Origin: Candidatus Methylomirabilota bacterium
GTDB lineage: Bacteria > Methylomirabilota > Methylomirabilia > Methylomirabilales > Methylomirabilaceae
Direction: 5' to 3'
Assembly (NCBI GenBank): GCA_028870115.1
Contig: JAGWQH010000082.1
Coordinates: 62,001 to 126,000 of the forward strand
Length of the DNA: 64,000 nt
The first letter of the stretch is position 1. Each line of letters begins with the position of its first letter. The position numbers and the translations under genes are program-made. The notes under the pieces are model-generated. The model was not told the DNA's origin. It searched no databases and saw nothing but the letters and a program-made list of their open reading frames with translations. Shown here one piece after another: positions 31,333 through 40,520 of this stretch.

Positions 31333-33471
31333 ATGGGAATTGAGCCGATTATTGAACGCGTTCGCGCAGCATCACCTGATGCGGATGTGGCCCTGCTGCA
31401 ACGTGCCTACGATTTTGCCGCCAGGGTCCACAAGGGTCAGGAGCGAATCTCTGGGGAGCCGTACCTGTCGCATCCGATAGCGGTGGCTGAGATTGTGCTG
31501 AATCTGAAGATGGATGTAGCGAGCATTGCGGCGGCTCTCCTGCACGATGTGGTAGAAGATACCCACGCCTCTCTGGAGGAGGTCAAGCAGGCCTTTGGCA
31601 ATGAGATCGGGGATCTCGTCGACGGTCTCACGAAGATCAGTAAGCTCCCCTTTGGTAGTCGCCTGGAGCACCAGGCCGAGAGCCTCCGTAAGATGGTGCT
31701 GGCGATGTCGAAAGATATCCGTGTCATCCTGATCAAGCTGGCTGATCGGCTTCACAATATGCGCACCCTCGAACCGCTTCGAGAGGAGAAGCGTCGACTG
31801 ATTGCCAGGGAAACACTCGACATCTACGCGCCCATCGCCCATCGCCTTGGAATTTATTGGATGAAGGCCGAGTTCGAAGACCTGGCGCTCCGCCACCTTG
31901 AACGCGAGGTCTACCAGGACTTGTCAGCACGGATCGCGAAGAAACGGCGGGAGCGTGAGAAGGATATCAATGAGGCCATCGGGATCCTTCAGCAGAAGTT
32001 AACCGAGGTCGGTATTCGGGCCCAGATCATCGGTCGGCCAAAGCATTTCTATAGTATTTACAAGAAGATGCACGATCAACATAAAGAATTCGATGAGATC
32101 TATGATCTGACCGCGGTCCGGGTAATCACCGAATCAGTCAAGGATTGCTACGGTTCGCTGGGCGTGATCCACTCACTATGGAAGCCGATTCCGGGTCGGT
32201 TCAAGGACTTCATTGCGATGCCGAAGTCCAACATGTATCAATCGTTGCACACGACCGTGATCGGCCCGGTCGGCGAACCGGTGGAGATACAGATCCGAAC
32301 CCATGAGATGCACAAAACGGCGGAGGAGGGGATAGCGGCCCATTGGGTGTATAAGGAGGGGAAGGCGGCGCTTGACCCGGCCGACAAAGGGTTTGCCTGG
32401 ATTCGACAGCTCCTGGAGTGGCAGCGCGATCTGAAAGACAGCCGGGAGTTTTTGGAAACGGTGAAGGTTGATCTGTTCCCTGAAGAAGTCTATGTATTTA
32501 CGCCGAAAGGAGATGTGAAGAACTTCCCCAAGGGGGCGTGCCCCATTGACTTTGCCTTTGGTGTCCACACCGATATCGGCCTTACCTGTGTGGGGGCCAG
32601 GGCGAATAGCCGTCTGGTCCCCCTGCGATACGAATTGCAACATGGCGACATTATCGAGATCCTGACCGACTCAAAGCACCATCCGAGCCGCGACTGGCTG
32701 AAACTCGTGAAGACCTCGCGGGCGAGGGGGCGGATCAAGCAGTGGATCAAAAATGAGGAGAAGGTCCGGAGTATCAGTCTCGGGAAAGACCTGCTGGAAA
32801 AGGAGCTTCGGCGGTTGGGTAAGAGCCCCTCTCAGATCCTCAAGCCGGACGCGATCACCAAGGTTCTCGTCGGCTATGGCTATGCGGCCCCGGACGAGTT
32901 TTTCGCCACCGTCGGATTTGGTAAGCTCTCCCCTCGCCAGGCCATAGCCAAGCTCCTGCCCGCAGAAGAGCTACCCCATGAAGGGGAGATAAAGCCGGAG
33001 CGAAAGGTCCGCCAGCAGCCCGATGAGGGCGTGACTCTTCTAGGGGCACACGATTTTCTCATTCGGTTCGCCAGGTGTTGCAGCCCGCTCCCTGGTGATG
33101 AGATTGTCGGTTTCATTACCCGTGGACGCGGGGTTTCGGTCCACACGGCGGATTGCTCGAATATAGACCAACTCCTGTACGACCCGGATCGAAAGATTAA
33201 CGTCTCCTGGGATGCAGCACCGAAGACCGCCCATCAGGTCAAAATCCGCGTGATGATCGGGAAGGACCGACCAGGGATTCTGGCTGCAATCAGCTCGGCA
33301 ATCTCCGCCACGAAGATTAATATTGCTCAGGCTGATATACGCGTGACGGAAGACCGGAAGGGATTAAACACCTTTACGCTTGAGGTAGCCAATTTGAAGC
33401 AGCTTCAGTCAGCGATGGGAGCGATCCGCCAGATCGACGGGGTGATGGGAGTAGAGCGCATTCGCGGCTGA
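31333..33471 (+). CDS. Bifunctional (p)ppGpp synthetase/hydrolase
   Basis: A 712-residue RelA/SpoT homologue. HD hydrolase domain (about 25-180) with intact LLHDVVEDT (H71, D72); synthetase domain (about 235-350) with YDLTAVRVIT and the RxKD motif in RFKDFIAMPKSNMYQSLHT, the mark of bifunctional Rel enzymes; TGS domain (about 385-450, VYVFTPKGDVKNFPKGACPI); a C-terminal zinc-finger-like region (FARCCSPLPGDEIVGFI); and an ACT domain. It sets the stringent response to starvation and stalled ribosomes. Confidence 0.95.
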   Translation: MGIEPIIERVRAASPDADVALLQRAYDFAARVHKGQERISGEPYLSHPIAVAEIVLNLKMDVASIAAALLHDVVEDTHASLEEVKQAFGNEIGDLVDGLTKISKLPFGSRLEHQAESLRKMVLAMSKDIRVILIKLADRLHNMRTLEPLREEKRRLIARETLDIYAPIAHRLGIYWMKAEFEDLALRHLEREVYQDLSARIAKKRREREKDINEAIGILQQKLTEVGIRAQIIGRPKHFYSIYKKMHDQHKEFDEIYDLTAVRVITESVKDCYGSLGVIHSLWKPIPGRFKDFIAMPKSNMYQSLHTTVIGPVGEPVEIQIRTHEMHKTAEEGIAAHWVYKEGKAALDPADKGFAWIRQLLEWQRDLKDSREFLETVKVDLFPEEVYVFTPKGDVKNFPKGACPIDFAFGVHTDIGLTCVGARANSRLVPLRYELQHGDIIEILTDSKHHPSRDWLKLVKTSRARGRIKQWIKNEEKVRSISLGKDLLEKELRRLGKSPSQILKPDAITKVLVGYGYAAPDEFFATVGFGKLSPRQAIAKLLPAEELPHEGEIKPERKVRQQPDEGVTLLGAHDFLIRFARCCSPLPGDEIVGFITRGRGVSVHTADCSNIDQLLYDPDRKINVSWDAAPKTAHQVKIRVMIGKDRPGILAAISSAISATKINIAQADIRVTEDRKGLNTFTLEVANLKQLQSAMGAIRQIDGVMGVERIRG

Positions 33472-33518
33472 CCAAGATCAGCCATGAGCTAATGATTACC
33501 AGTTAATGGCGCTTTTGT

Positions 33519-33722
33519 TTATCCGGCCTTCTGGACGCGCCCGGATCGCAGACAGCGAGTGCAGAGTGCCATGTAGCGGCGAGTGCCGTTCATGACAATG
33601 TGATGACGCGAGATATTAATCTGCTGACGGCGCTTACTGACGTTGTGGGCATGGCTGACCTGACTGCTTACTCGCGGACCTCGTCCGCACATTTCACATT
33701 GACTGGCATGCGTGATCGGCAT
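33519..33722 (-). CDS. rpmB: 50S ribosomal protein L28
   Basis: A 67-residue ribosomal protein: ITHASQCEMCGRGPRVSSQ and later TRRYMALCTRCLRSGRVQK. The paired CxxC motifs (CEMC and CTRC) mark it as the zinc-binding form. The ATG at 33720-33722 is preferred because GGAGGTG sits just before it; a longer frame to 33839 adds an unlikely N-terminus. It is transcribed convergently with the (p)ppGpp gene and divergently from rsmD. Confidence 0.93.
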   Translation of the reverse strand: MPITHASQCEMCGRGPRVSSQVSHAHNVSKRRQQINISRHHIVMNGTRRYMALCTRCLRSGRVQKAG

Positions 33723-33837
33723 TGAAGCACCTCCGATGGTTGGTGACCACTGAATGATTATTCGCAACGACCAATAATTATACTGCGACCACGAAGTAAA
33801 ATCAAGCGCAGACGCACACATCTGCTTCATACGACTC

Positions 33838-34395
33838 ATGAGGGTGATCGGCGGCCTCGCCAGGGGGCGACGGATTCTGGCTCCTCGCGGAAGAAGGACG
33901 AGGCCGACCTCGGACTATCTGCGGGAGGTCCTATTCAATTTGCTGGCGCAACAGATAGAAGGCAGGACGTTTCTCGACCTGTACGCGGGGACCGGAGCGG
34001 TGGGGATCGAAGCCCTGAGCCGTGGCGCGGCTGTGGCGGTCTTCGTTGAGCATAATCGGTCGGCCCTTACGATGTTGCATCGAAATCTCGACACGTCGGG
34101 GTTTCGTGACCGGGCTGAGGTAGTTCCGATGGAAGTTCTCCGATACCTGCGCCGGTCGGTCTGCGGATCACGACAATTCGATCTGATATTTCTGGATCCG
34201 CCTTACCTGCACACTGATGCGGGGGCGGTCATTAGTTTGATCGCGTCGACTAGGATCCTTGCACCGACCGGCATGACGATTCTGGAACGATCTGTAAAGG
34301 CCGTCCCGATCCACGTCCCTGCCGGGCTGACGCTTATTCGCGAGGTCCGACATGGCGGCACAGCCCTTCAGCTCTACCAACAGGAGGCAATGTGA
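33838..34395 (+). CDS. rsmD: 16S rRNA (guanine-966-N2) methyltransferase
   Basis: A 185-residue SAM-dependent methyltransferase that modifies G966 of 16S rRNA. MRVIGGLARGRRI and RPTSDYLREVLFNLL begin it; the SAM site is FLDLYAGTGAVGIEALSRGA and the catalytic DPPY is in FDLIFLDPPY. It is followed at once by coaD (GTGA overlap), a very common bacterial pair. Confidence 0.94.
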   Translation: MRVIGGLARGRRILAPRGRRTRPTSDYLREVLFNLLAQQIEGRTFLDLYAGTGAVGIEALSRGAAVAVFVEHNRSALTMLHRNLDTSGFRDRAEVVPMEVLRYLRRSVCGSRQFDLIFLDPPYLHTDAGAVISLIASTRILAPTGMTILERSVKAVPIHVPAGLTLIREVRHGGTALQLYQQEAM

Positions 34396-34877
34396 CGACG
34401 CTGGCTGTCTACGCCGGGACCTTCGATCCGTTTACCTTCGGTCATATTGATATCGCCAGGCGGGCCCATCGCCTTTTTTCTCGTCTTATTATCGCTGTGA
34501 GCACCAACCCGGAGAAAGCCGCGCTGTTCAGCCTTATGGAGCGGCAACAGATCATCCGGAACGCTGTTCGGGGGATGCGAGGTGTCTCTATCGACTCCTT
34601 CGACGGCCTCCTGGTGGACTACATGCAACGAAGGAGAGCGCGCGTGATTATCCGTGGTCTTCGCGCTCTCTCCGACTTCGAATACGAATTTCAGATGGCG
34701 TTGATGAATCGAAAACTCAACGAAGAGATCGAGACGGTATTCCTTATGCCCCACGAAAAGTATTCTTACCTGAGTTCGCGGCTCGTGAAAGAGATCGCCT
34801 TACTGGGCGGGGACGTTTCCCAATTCGTCACACCCATGGTGGAAAGGATGCTGAAGGAGCAGGTCACCTTACGTTAG
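34392..34877 (+). CDS. coaD: Phosphopantetheine adenylyltransferase
   Basis: A 161-residue enzyme making dephospho-CoA. AVYAGTFDPFTFGHIDI holds the nucleotidyltransferase T/HxGH-type motif, and EKYSYLSSRLVKEIA the ATP-binding ISS-like segment. The start codon is GTG overlapping the rsmD stop. It is the fourth step of coenzyme A synthesis. Confidence 0.96.
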   Translation: MTTLAVYAGTFDPFTFGHIDIARRAHRLFSRLIIAVSTNPEKAALFSLMERQQIIRNAVRGMRGVSIDSFDGLLVDYMQRRRARVIIRGLRALSDFEYEFQMALMNRKLNEEIETVFLMPHEKYSYLSSRLVKEIALLGGDVSQFVTPMVERMLKEQVTLR

Positions 34878-34900
34878 GGAGAAAAACGGAGACAAGGACA

Positions 34901-36103
34901 ATGACCATAAATCTGTCAAGTCGCGCCAGGAATGCCAGTCCCTCTGCCACGCTGGCCATTGCTGCTATCGCCAAGCAGATGAAGGCGGACGGAATCGATG
35001 TTGTGGACTTCGGACTCGGAGAGCCGGATTTTGAGACGCCGGCTCACGTCAAGGAAGCGGCAATTACCGCCATCCGGGAGGGGTTCACACGATATACCGC
35101 TGCCGCCGGCATCGACGAGTTGAAACAGGCGATCATCACCAAGCTGAAGCGCGATAACGGCCTCTCCTACAGTCCGCCAGAGGTGATTGTATCGTGCGGT
35201 TCGAAGCATTCGTTGTTCAACATCGCCGAGGTGCTGTTTGAGTCTGGGGACGAGGTAATTGTCCCGGCCCCTTACTGGGTCACCTACACGGAACAGATTC
35301 GCCTTGTCGATGCACGGCCGGTCATCGTGCAGACGCGGGAAGAGGATGGGTTCCACCTGACCCGTGAGGCGCTGGAGCCGGCCATTACGCCGAAGACCAA
35401 GGCGATCCTGCTGAACAGTCCCTGCAACCCGACCGGCGCCATGGTCCCGCTGGAACAGTTACGGGCGATCGCCGCGCTTGCGGTGGAGCGAGACCTGTTG
35501 GTGATTTCGGACGAGGCGTATGAATCGCTGACCTACGACGGGCATGCCCATACGAGCATCGCCTCGCTCGGCGAGGAGATAAAAAGTCGAACGATCCTTG
35601 TCAATAGCGTCTCGAAGGCGTATGCCATGACCGGTTGGCGGATCGGGTACGCGGCGGGACCGGCGGAGATCATCAAGGCGATGGGCACTATCCAAAGTCA
35701 GGTCACGTCGAATCCCACCTCGATCGCGCAGAAGGCAGCGGTTGCCGCCCTCCTCGGCCCGCATGATGATCTGCGCGCTATGGTGGTTGAATTCGATCGA
35801 CGTCGGAAGTATCTCATCGATCGGCTGCATGTCATTCCCGGTATTACATGCACGAACCCTGAAGGCGCATTTTATCTTTTTCCCAATGTCTCCAGCTTCT
35901 ACGGAGCAGTGGCGAATGGCCGCCCTATTCGGAACTCCGCCGAGATGGCAACCTACCTATTGCAGACTGCCCGTGTCGTATTGGTCCCAGGGAGCGAATT
36001 CGGAAGCGACGCGCATCTTCGCCTTTCGTACGCGACGCCGATGGAAAGTATCAGCAAGGGAGTAGAGCGGATCGAGCGGGCCCTTGACGTGCTTCGTGGC
36101 TGA
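34901..36103 (+). CDS. Pyridoxal-phosphate aminotransferase, aspartate-type class I
   Basis: A 400-residue class I aminotransferase. FGLGEPDFETPAHVKEAA, the substrate/PLP region NSPCNPTGAM, VISDEAYESLTYDG and the PLP lysine in SVSKAYAMTGWRIGYA are as in the aspartate aminotransferases of the Ib group. These act on aspartate and often on prephenate or other substrates, so the exact specificity is open. AGGGAGAAAAACGGAGACAA before the ATG gives a purine-rich ribosome site. Confidence 0.9.
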   Translation: MTINLSSRARNASPSATLAIAAIAKQMKADGIDVVDFGLGEPDFETPAHVKEAAITAIREGFTRYTAAAGIDELKQAIITKLKRDNGLSYSPPEVIVSCGSKHSLFNIAEVLFESGDEVIVPAPYWVTYTEQIRLVDARPVIVQTREEDGFHLTREALEPAITPKTKAILLNSPCNPTGAMVPLEQLRAIAALAVERDLLVISDEAYESLTYDGHAHTSIASLGEEIKSRTILVNSVSKAYAMTGWRIGYAAGPAEIIKAMGTIQSQVTSNPTSIAQKAAVAALLGPHDDLRAMVVEFDRRRKYLIDRLHVIPGITCTNPEGAFYLFPNVSSFYGAVANGRPIRNSAEMATYLLQTARVVLVPGSEFGSDAHLRLSYATPMESISKGVERIERALDVLRG

Positions 36104-36110
36104 TGCTCAT

Positions 36111-36146
36111 TGCGTGTATTGCGTTATTACGTACTGCGTGGTGCGT
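36111..36146 (+). repeat. Imperfect tandem TGCGT repeat before miaB
   Basis: Five copies of TGCGT (one as TACGT) start at 36111, 36120, 36128, 36135 and 36142, so spacing shrinks from 9 to 7 bases. The run fills part of the 105-base gap before miaB. An open frame joins it to miaB, but the translated part has no relation to MiaB and lacks a ribosome site. Confidence 0.5.
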
Positions 36147-36208
36147 CAGCTTCCATCGCTTCTCAAAACGCCGCACGCTCGCACGCTGTACACCGCAAGA
36201 GGTTGGCA

Positions 36209-37522
36209 ATGCCTAAACTGAAGTTGATCACCTTTGGCTGTCAGGCGAACGATCTTGATTCAGAGCGGATCACCGGCCTGCTGCTTCGCGAGGGGTATAC
36301 CCTTACCGAACGGGAGGAGGAGGCCGACCTGATTCTTCTCAATACCTGCGCGATCCGCGAGAAGGCGGAGCATAAGGTCTACAGCCGCCTCGGGTCTTTT
36401 CAGGTATTGAAACGGGAGCGCGCCGAACTGAAGATCGGCATCTGCGGATGTGTCGCGCAGCAGGAAGGGGAGGCGCTCCTTAATCGTTTTCCATACCTGG
36501 ACTTCGTTGTCGGTCCAGGACAGCTCACAGCCATTCCATCGTTGCTTCAGGCCGGGACGGCGAGAGGCGTTGCGACCGCAAGAACACCAGGTTACTCCTA
36601 CCCCGTAAACGCGCCGGTTCAGCGTCAAAGCAATATCAGGGCCTGGGTCAGCATCATGGAGGGGTGCGATCACTTCTGTACCTTTTGCGTAGTTCCTTTC
36701 ACTCGTGGCCGTGAGCGCAGTCGGCCTCCGCAGGAGATCGTGGAGGAGATCCGCGGGCTCAAGCGCCAGGGGTATCGCGAGGTCACGCTCCTGGGTCAGA
36801 CCGTCAACTCCTACGGGAGGAAACTCACGCCTCCGGTCAGCTTTGTGGAACTGCTCCGTCAGATCGATCAGCTCGTAGACGGTCAGATGCGGGTTCGATT
36901 TACGAGTCCGCATCCTCTCGATGTGACCGATGAGCTGGCGGCGGCAATCGCCGAACTGCCGAGTCTGTGCGAACAGATCCATCTGCCGGTTCAATCGGGC
37001 TCTGATCGGATCCTGCATCAAATGAAGCGCGGCCATACTCGGGATGAGTACCTGGAAAAGATCGCACTGCTGCGGGCCAGGACACCAGAGATCGCTATCA
37101 CTACGGACATTATTGTCGGGTTTCCCGGTGAAACGGAGGAGGATTTTCAGGCGACTCTGAATCTGATGCAGAAGGTTGGGTTCGATGGCGCCTTCATGTT
37201 CAAGTATTCGCCGAGACCCCACACAGAGGCGGAACGGATGCCTGATCAGCTCTCTGAGGAGGTGAAAGCCCGTTGGTTGGAGCAGGCGCTTGCGCTCATG
37301 AACCGACTGTCGCTGGAGCGCAACCGCGCGTACCTCGGCCGAACAGTCGAGGTGTTGGTGAATCGTGAAGATGCCAAGGGGAATACCGATCGCCATACCG
37401 GTCGGACACGGCAGAATAAGATTGTCCACTTTGGAGGTGGAGGGGTAGCGGACGGGAGCGTCGTGTCAGTGGCGATTACAGGGGCTACCCCCCTGTACCT
37501 GCAAGGCGGAATGGTGTGCTGA
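36209..37522 (+). CDS. miaB: tRNA-2-methylthio-N6-dimethylallyladenosine synthase
   Basis: A 437-residue radical SAM methylthiotransferase that modifies A37 of tRNAs. The N-terminal domain carries three cluster cysteines (FGCQANDLDSE, LNTCAIREKAE, CGCVAQQ); the radical SAM site is GCDHFCTFCVVP; a TRAM domain ends the protein. The ATG at 36209 matches the usual N-terminus. The partner MiaA is also in the window (53781). It overlaps hpt by a few bases. Confidence 0.95.
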   Translation: MPKLKLITFGCQANDLDSERITGLLLREGYTLTEREEEADLILLNTCAIREKAEHKVYSRLGSFQVLKRERAELKIGICGCVAQQEGEALLNRFPYLDFVVGPGQLTAIPSLLQAGTARGVATARTPGYSYPVNAPVQRQSNIRAWVSIMEGCDHFCTFCVVPFTRGRERSRPPQEIVEEIRGLKRQGYREVTLLGQTVNSYGRKLTPPVSFVELLRQIDQLVDGQMRVRFTSPHPLDVTDELAAAIAELPSLCEQIHLPVQSGSDRILHQMKRGHTRDEYLEKIALLRARTPEIAITTDIIVGFPGETEEDFQATLNLMQKVGFDGAFMFKYSPRPHTEAERMPDQLSEEVKARWLEQALALMNRLSLERNRAYLGRTVEVLVNREDAKGNTDRHTGRTRQNKIVHFGGGGVADGSVVSVAITGATPLYLQGGMVC

Positions 37523-38079
37523 CACATCGGGTTCTGTTCGATGAGCAGACGATTGCAGCGCGGGTGGATGAGCTGGCGTACGCGATCGCCCAGGACCTGC
37601 CGGAGCCGACGCCGGTCCTGATCGGTCTGCTCACCGGCGCGTTTATCTTCCTCGCCGACCTGGTACGGGCGCTGGGACGCTTGGAGATCGAGCCCCAGGT
37701 TGACCTGATGGCCGTCTCACACTACGGGCCGTTGGTGGCCTCCAGTGGCCTGGTACAGCTCCACAAGGACAGCGCATTGGATCTCGACGGACGGGTGGTG
37801 TTGCTTGTCGATGATATCCTGGATTCGGGACGGACGCTCAGCATGGTCCGCGCGCACCTGGCCGCCCGGAACCCACGCTGGCTGCGCACCTGTGTCCTCC
37901 TGGACAAACCGAGTCGACGACAGGTGGCGATCAACGCCGACTACGTCGGCTTTGAGGTACCCGACGCCTGGATGATCGGCTACGGCCTCGACGCGTATGG
38001 GCAGGGACGGGGGCTTCCGTACGTGGCCGTACTTGAGACAGTAGACCCCGCCAGGATGGAAGTCGTACGCCAAACGTGA
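37516..38079 (+). CDS. hpt: Hypoxanthine phosphoribosyltransferase
   Basis: A 187-residue purine salvage enzyme. The PRPP-binding loop is VVLLVDDILDSGRTLS; PVLIGLLTGAFIFLADLVRA and the late YVGFEVPDAWMIGYGLDA bind pyrophosphate and purine. It starts at a GTG that overlaps the miaB stop. Guanine may also be a substrate, as in most bacterial HPRTs. Confidence 0.93.
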   Translation: MLTHRVLFDEQTIAARVDELAYAIAQDLPEPTPVLIGLLTGAFIFLADLVRALGRLEIEPQVDLMAVSHYGPLVASSGLVQLHKDSALDLDGRVVLLVDDILDSGRTLSMVRAHLAARNPRWLRTCVLLDKPSRRQVAINADYVGFEVPDAWMIGYGLDAYGQGRGLPYVAVLETVDPARMEVVRQT

Positions 38080-38870
38080 TGACGAGGGACACACGCCGAC
38101 ACCGTCTGGTCAAAGAGGATCTGGTCTACGGGCCGCTGCATTCCCGACGGCTCGGCCGCTCGCTGGGCGTGAATCTGCTTGGGGCCGGCGCGAAGCTCTG
38201 TTCCTTCAACTGTCGTTATTGTCAGTGCGGCTGGACAGTGCATCCGATCCTGAAGCCCACCGAGCAGAGCGCGGAGTTGCCTTCAGCTCAAAAGGTTACC
38301 GATGCCTTGGAGACGAAGCTTCAGCAACTGCGCCGTGAGCAGATCCCCATCGACGTCATCACTTTCTCAGGCAATGGCGAGCCGACGCTCCATCCGGAGT
38401 TGGAGGCGATTGTCAAGGCCGCCGCTGACCTGCGGGACCTCTATACGCCCTACGCCAAGCTCGCCATTCTTTCGAATAGCTCTACTGTGCATCGGCCGGA
38501 GGTGCGCGCCGCCCTGCTGAGGATCGATCTAAAGTTGATGAAGTTGGATGCCGGAAGCGAGACACTCGTGCGTCGGATCAATCTGCCGGCCCCCGGGTGG
38601 GACTTCGGTACGATGCTCCAGGGGTTAGCCGAGCTCGACGGCGTACTACTGCAAACGATGTTCGTGTGGGGGAGAGTGGCGAATACGGCCCCTTTAGCGA
38701 TTCGCGAATGGTCCGACCGGGTGGGTGAGATTTGCCCGCGTGGTGTTCATATCTATACGCTCGACCGGGTCCCAGCCGACCCCGGCTTGACGCCGGTTTC
38801 CAGGGGGGTACTCGAGTCGATTGCCGGCTACGCGCGACGGCGCGCCCATGTTCCAATTGAGGTCTACTGA
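38079..38870 (+). CDS. Radical SAM protein of unknown function
   Basis: A 263-residue protein (GTG at 38076 or ATG at 38079, both overlapping the hpt stop). YGPLHSRRLGRSLGVNLLG leads into CSFNCRYCQCG, a CX3CX2C radical SAM cluster site; ITFSGNGEPTLHPE is the GGE-like SAM motif. It resembles the COG0731-type radical SAM proteins often annotated without substrate. No second cluster motif is obvious. Its end overlaps the VKOR-fusion gene by 23 bases, so the two may be coupled. Confidence 0.85.
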   Translation: MTRDTRRHRLVKEDLVYGPLHSRRLGRSLGVNLLGAGAKLCSFNCRYCQCGWTVHPILKPTEQSAELPSAQKVTDALETKLQQLRREQIPIDVITFSGNGEPTLHPELEAIVKAAADLRDLYTPYAKLAILSNSSTVHRPEVRAALLRIDLKLMKLDAGSETLVRRINLPAPGWDFGTMLQGLAELDGVLLQTMFVWGRVANTAPLAIREWSDRVGEICPRGVHIYTLDRVPADPGLTPVSRGVLESIAGYARRRAHVPIEVY

Positions 38871-40500
38871 GGCAGTCGGTAGCCGTCGAACGTTGCGGCG
38901 GCTGCTGGCGCTCCCTGTACTCGCCCTGTTAGGCCTGGGCGACTCAAGCTATCTGCTCTGGCAGCATCGCGCGGACACTGCGGCCTTCTGTCTTGCAGGG
39001 GGATGCGATGTTGTCAATCAAAGCGCATACTCTGAGATCAGAGGAATCCCTCTTGCCGCCTTCGGTATCGGGGGGTATCTGCTGCTACTTACTCTCTCGA
39101 TCGTGGCCGTAACGCTTCTCAGTCGGCGGGTGCTGGGGATGATCGTCGCAATCGCCGGAATCGGCGTCGCGGTGTCGGCATGGCTGATCTATCTGCAGGT
39201 CGCAGTGATTGAATCGATCTGTTCGTGGTGCGTCCTTTCGGCCTTCACGATGACGTCGCTCTTTAGTCTGAGCCTGAGTGCGTTTCTCACGATACGACCT
39301 CTAGCGCTGTCGGAACGGGCGATCCCACCACGAACAATGCAAGTTCCAACAGGGGCTTTGCGACGCGCCTACAGGTTTCCGCTGATGGCGGCGGGGATGC
39401 TCGCCCTGCTCGCTGCATTGCTGGGAGGACTCTACCGTTTAGGTTGGGACTGGTCAATCGTCCCTGCGACGTTGCCGGATGTACATGGTCCTCTGATGGT
39501 GTCCGGATTCTTAGGGACGCTTATCGGGTTGGAACGGGCGGTGGCAATGGGGAAGTGGTGGTCTGCTGTTGGACCGCTGTGTACCGGGGCGGGCGCCGTG
39601 GCGCTGATTACCGGTGTGCCCGGTACAGTAGGTCCGGCATTGATGACCATGGGCAGCCTCATCTTGGTCGTCACGTTCGCTCGCCTCATATGGGAGCAGC
39701 CGGCCCTGTTTACAATCACGATGGGGCTTGGGGCGCTCGTGTGGCTGGGAGGCAACATCCTCTGGCTTAACGGATGGTCGATTGCCAGCGTAGTGAGTTG
39801 GTGGGCCGCCTTCCTGATCCTGACCATTGCCGGCGAACGACTGGAGTTGAGCCGCTTTCTCCCTCTTGCGCCACGACATCGGCTCTCATTCCTCGCCGCG
39901 CTGGGGTTGTTTGTGGCCGGACTCATTCCCGTCGGGATTGCGTTCGACATCGGGGCGCGCCTGAGCGGGTTGGGGCTGATTGCGCTGAGTGTCTGGTTAT
40001 TGCGGCACGATATGGCGCGACATGCGGTGCAAAAAACAGGACTCCACCGATTTGTGGCGCTCAGCCTGCTTTCAGGCTACGTGTGGCTGGCAGTAGCCGG
40101 GATGCTCACATTAATTTTTGGCGGAGTGGCGGCTCACCATCATGCAACTTTGCACGCTATGCACGGACCTGACATTCAGAACGGCTATGATGCGACTCTA
40201 CACGCCATATTTGTGGGCTTTGTGTTTTCTATGATTATCGGGCACGCCCCGATCATCTTTCCGTCTGTGCTGGGAATTCCTTTGCCTTTTCGCCCCGCCT
40301 TCTACAGCCATCTCATCCTGCTTCATCTGTCGCTTGTGCTGCGAATAGTGGGGGATGTGGCGATGTGGCAGCCCGGAAGACTGGCGGGCGGACTGTTCAA
40401 TGTGGTAGCCGTACTACTCTTTCTGGGCAACATGGCGTTGTCTGCTGTGTCTGGAAAACGATCAGGCTCGTTGGTAGATGCTGGGGGGCAAGCAGGTTGA
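38848..40500 (+). CDS. VKOR domain fused to polytopic membrane domain
   Basis: About 550 residues from the ATG at 38848. The first 150 form a vitamin K epoxide reductase domain: loop cysteines C48 and C53 (CLAGGCDVVNQS), YSEIRGIPLAAFG and the active pair C125-C128 (CSWC) in a four-helix bundle that passes electrons from thiols to quinone. No thioredoxin domain is attached. The remaining 375 residues have about ten helices with LPDVHGPLMVSGFLGTLIGL and ATLHAIFVGFVFSMIIGHAP, whose histidines suggest metal or haem binding; this part recalls NnrS-like proteins, tentatively. A role in disulfide formation linked to the respiratory chain is plausible. Confidence 0.75.
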   Translation: MFQLRSTEAVGSRRTLRRLLALPVLALLGLGDSSYLLWQHRADTAAFCLAGGCDVVNQSAYSEIRGIPLAAFGIGGYLLLLTLSIVAVTLLSRRVLGMIVAIAGIGVAVSAWLIYLQVAVIESICSWCVLSAFTMTSLFSLSLSAFLTIRPLALSERAIPPRTMQVPTGALRRAYRFPLMAAGMLALLAALLGGLYRLGWDWSIVPATLPDVHGPLMVSGFLGTLIGLERAVAMGKWWSAVGPLCTGAGAVALITGVPGTVGPALMTMGSLILVVTFARLIWEQPALFTITMGLGALVWLGGNILWLNGWSIASVVSWWAAFLILTIAGERLELSRFLPLAPRHRLSFLAALGLFVAGLIPVGIAFDIGARLSGLGLIALSVWLLRHDMARHAVQKTGLHRFVALSLLSGYVWLAVAGMLTLIFGGVAAHHHATLHAMHGPDIQNGYDATLHAIFVGFVFSMIIGHAPIIFPSVLGIPLPFRPAFYSHLILLHLSLVLRIVGDVAMWQPGRLAGGLFNVVAVLLFLGNMALSAVSGKRSGSLVDAGGQAG

Positions 40501-40520
40501 GGTCAGAAAAGGGATATCCC

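Noticed and set aside
36110-36208. N-terminal extension of miaB
   Set aside because: Encoded by the TGCGT repeat and unrelated to MiaB; the ATG at 36209 matches the family start.
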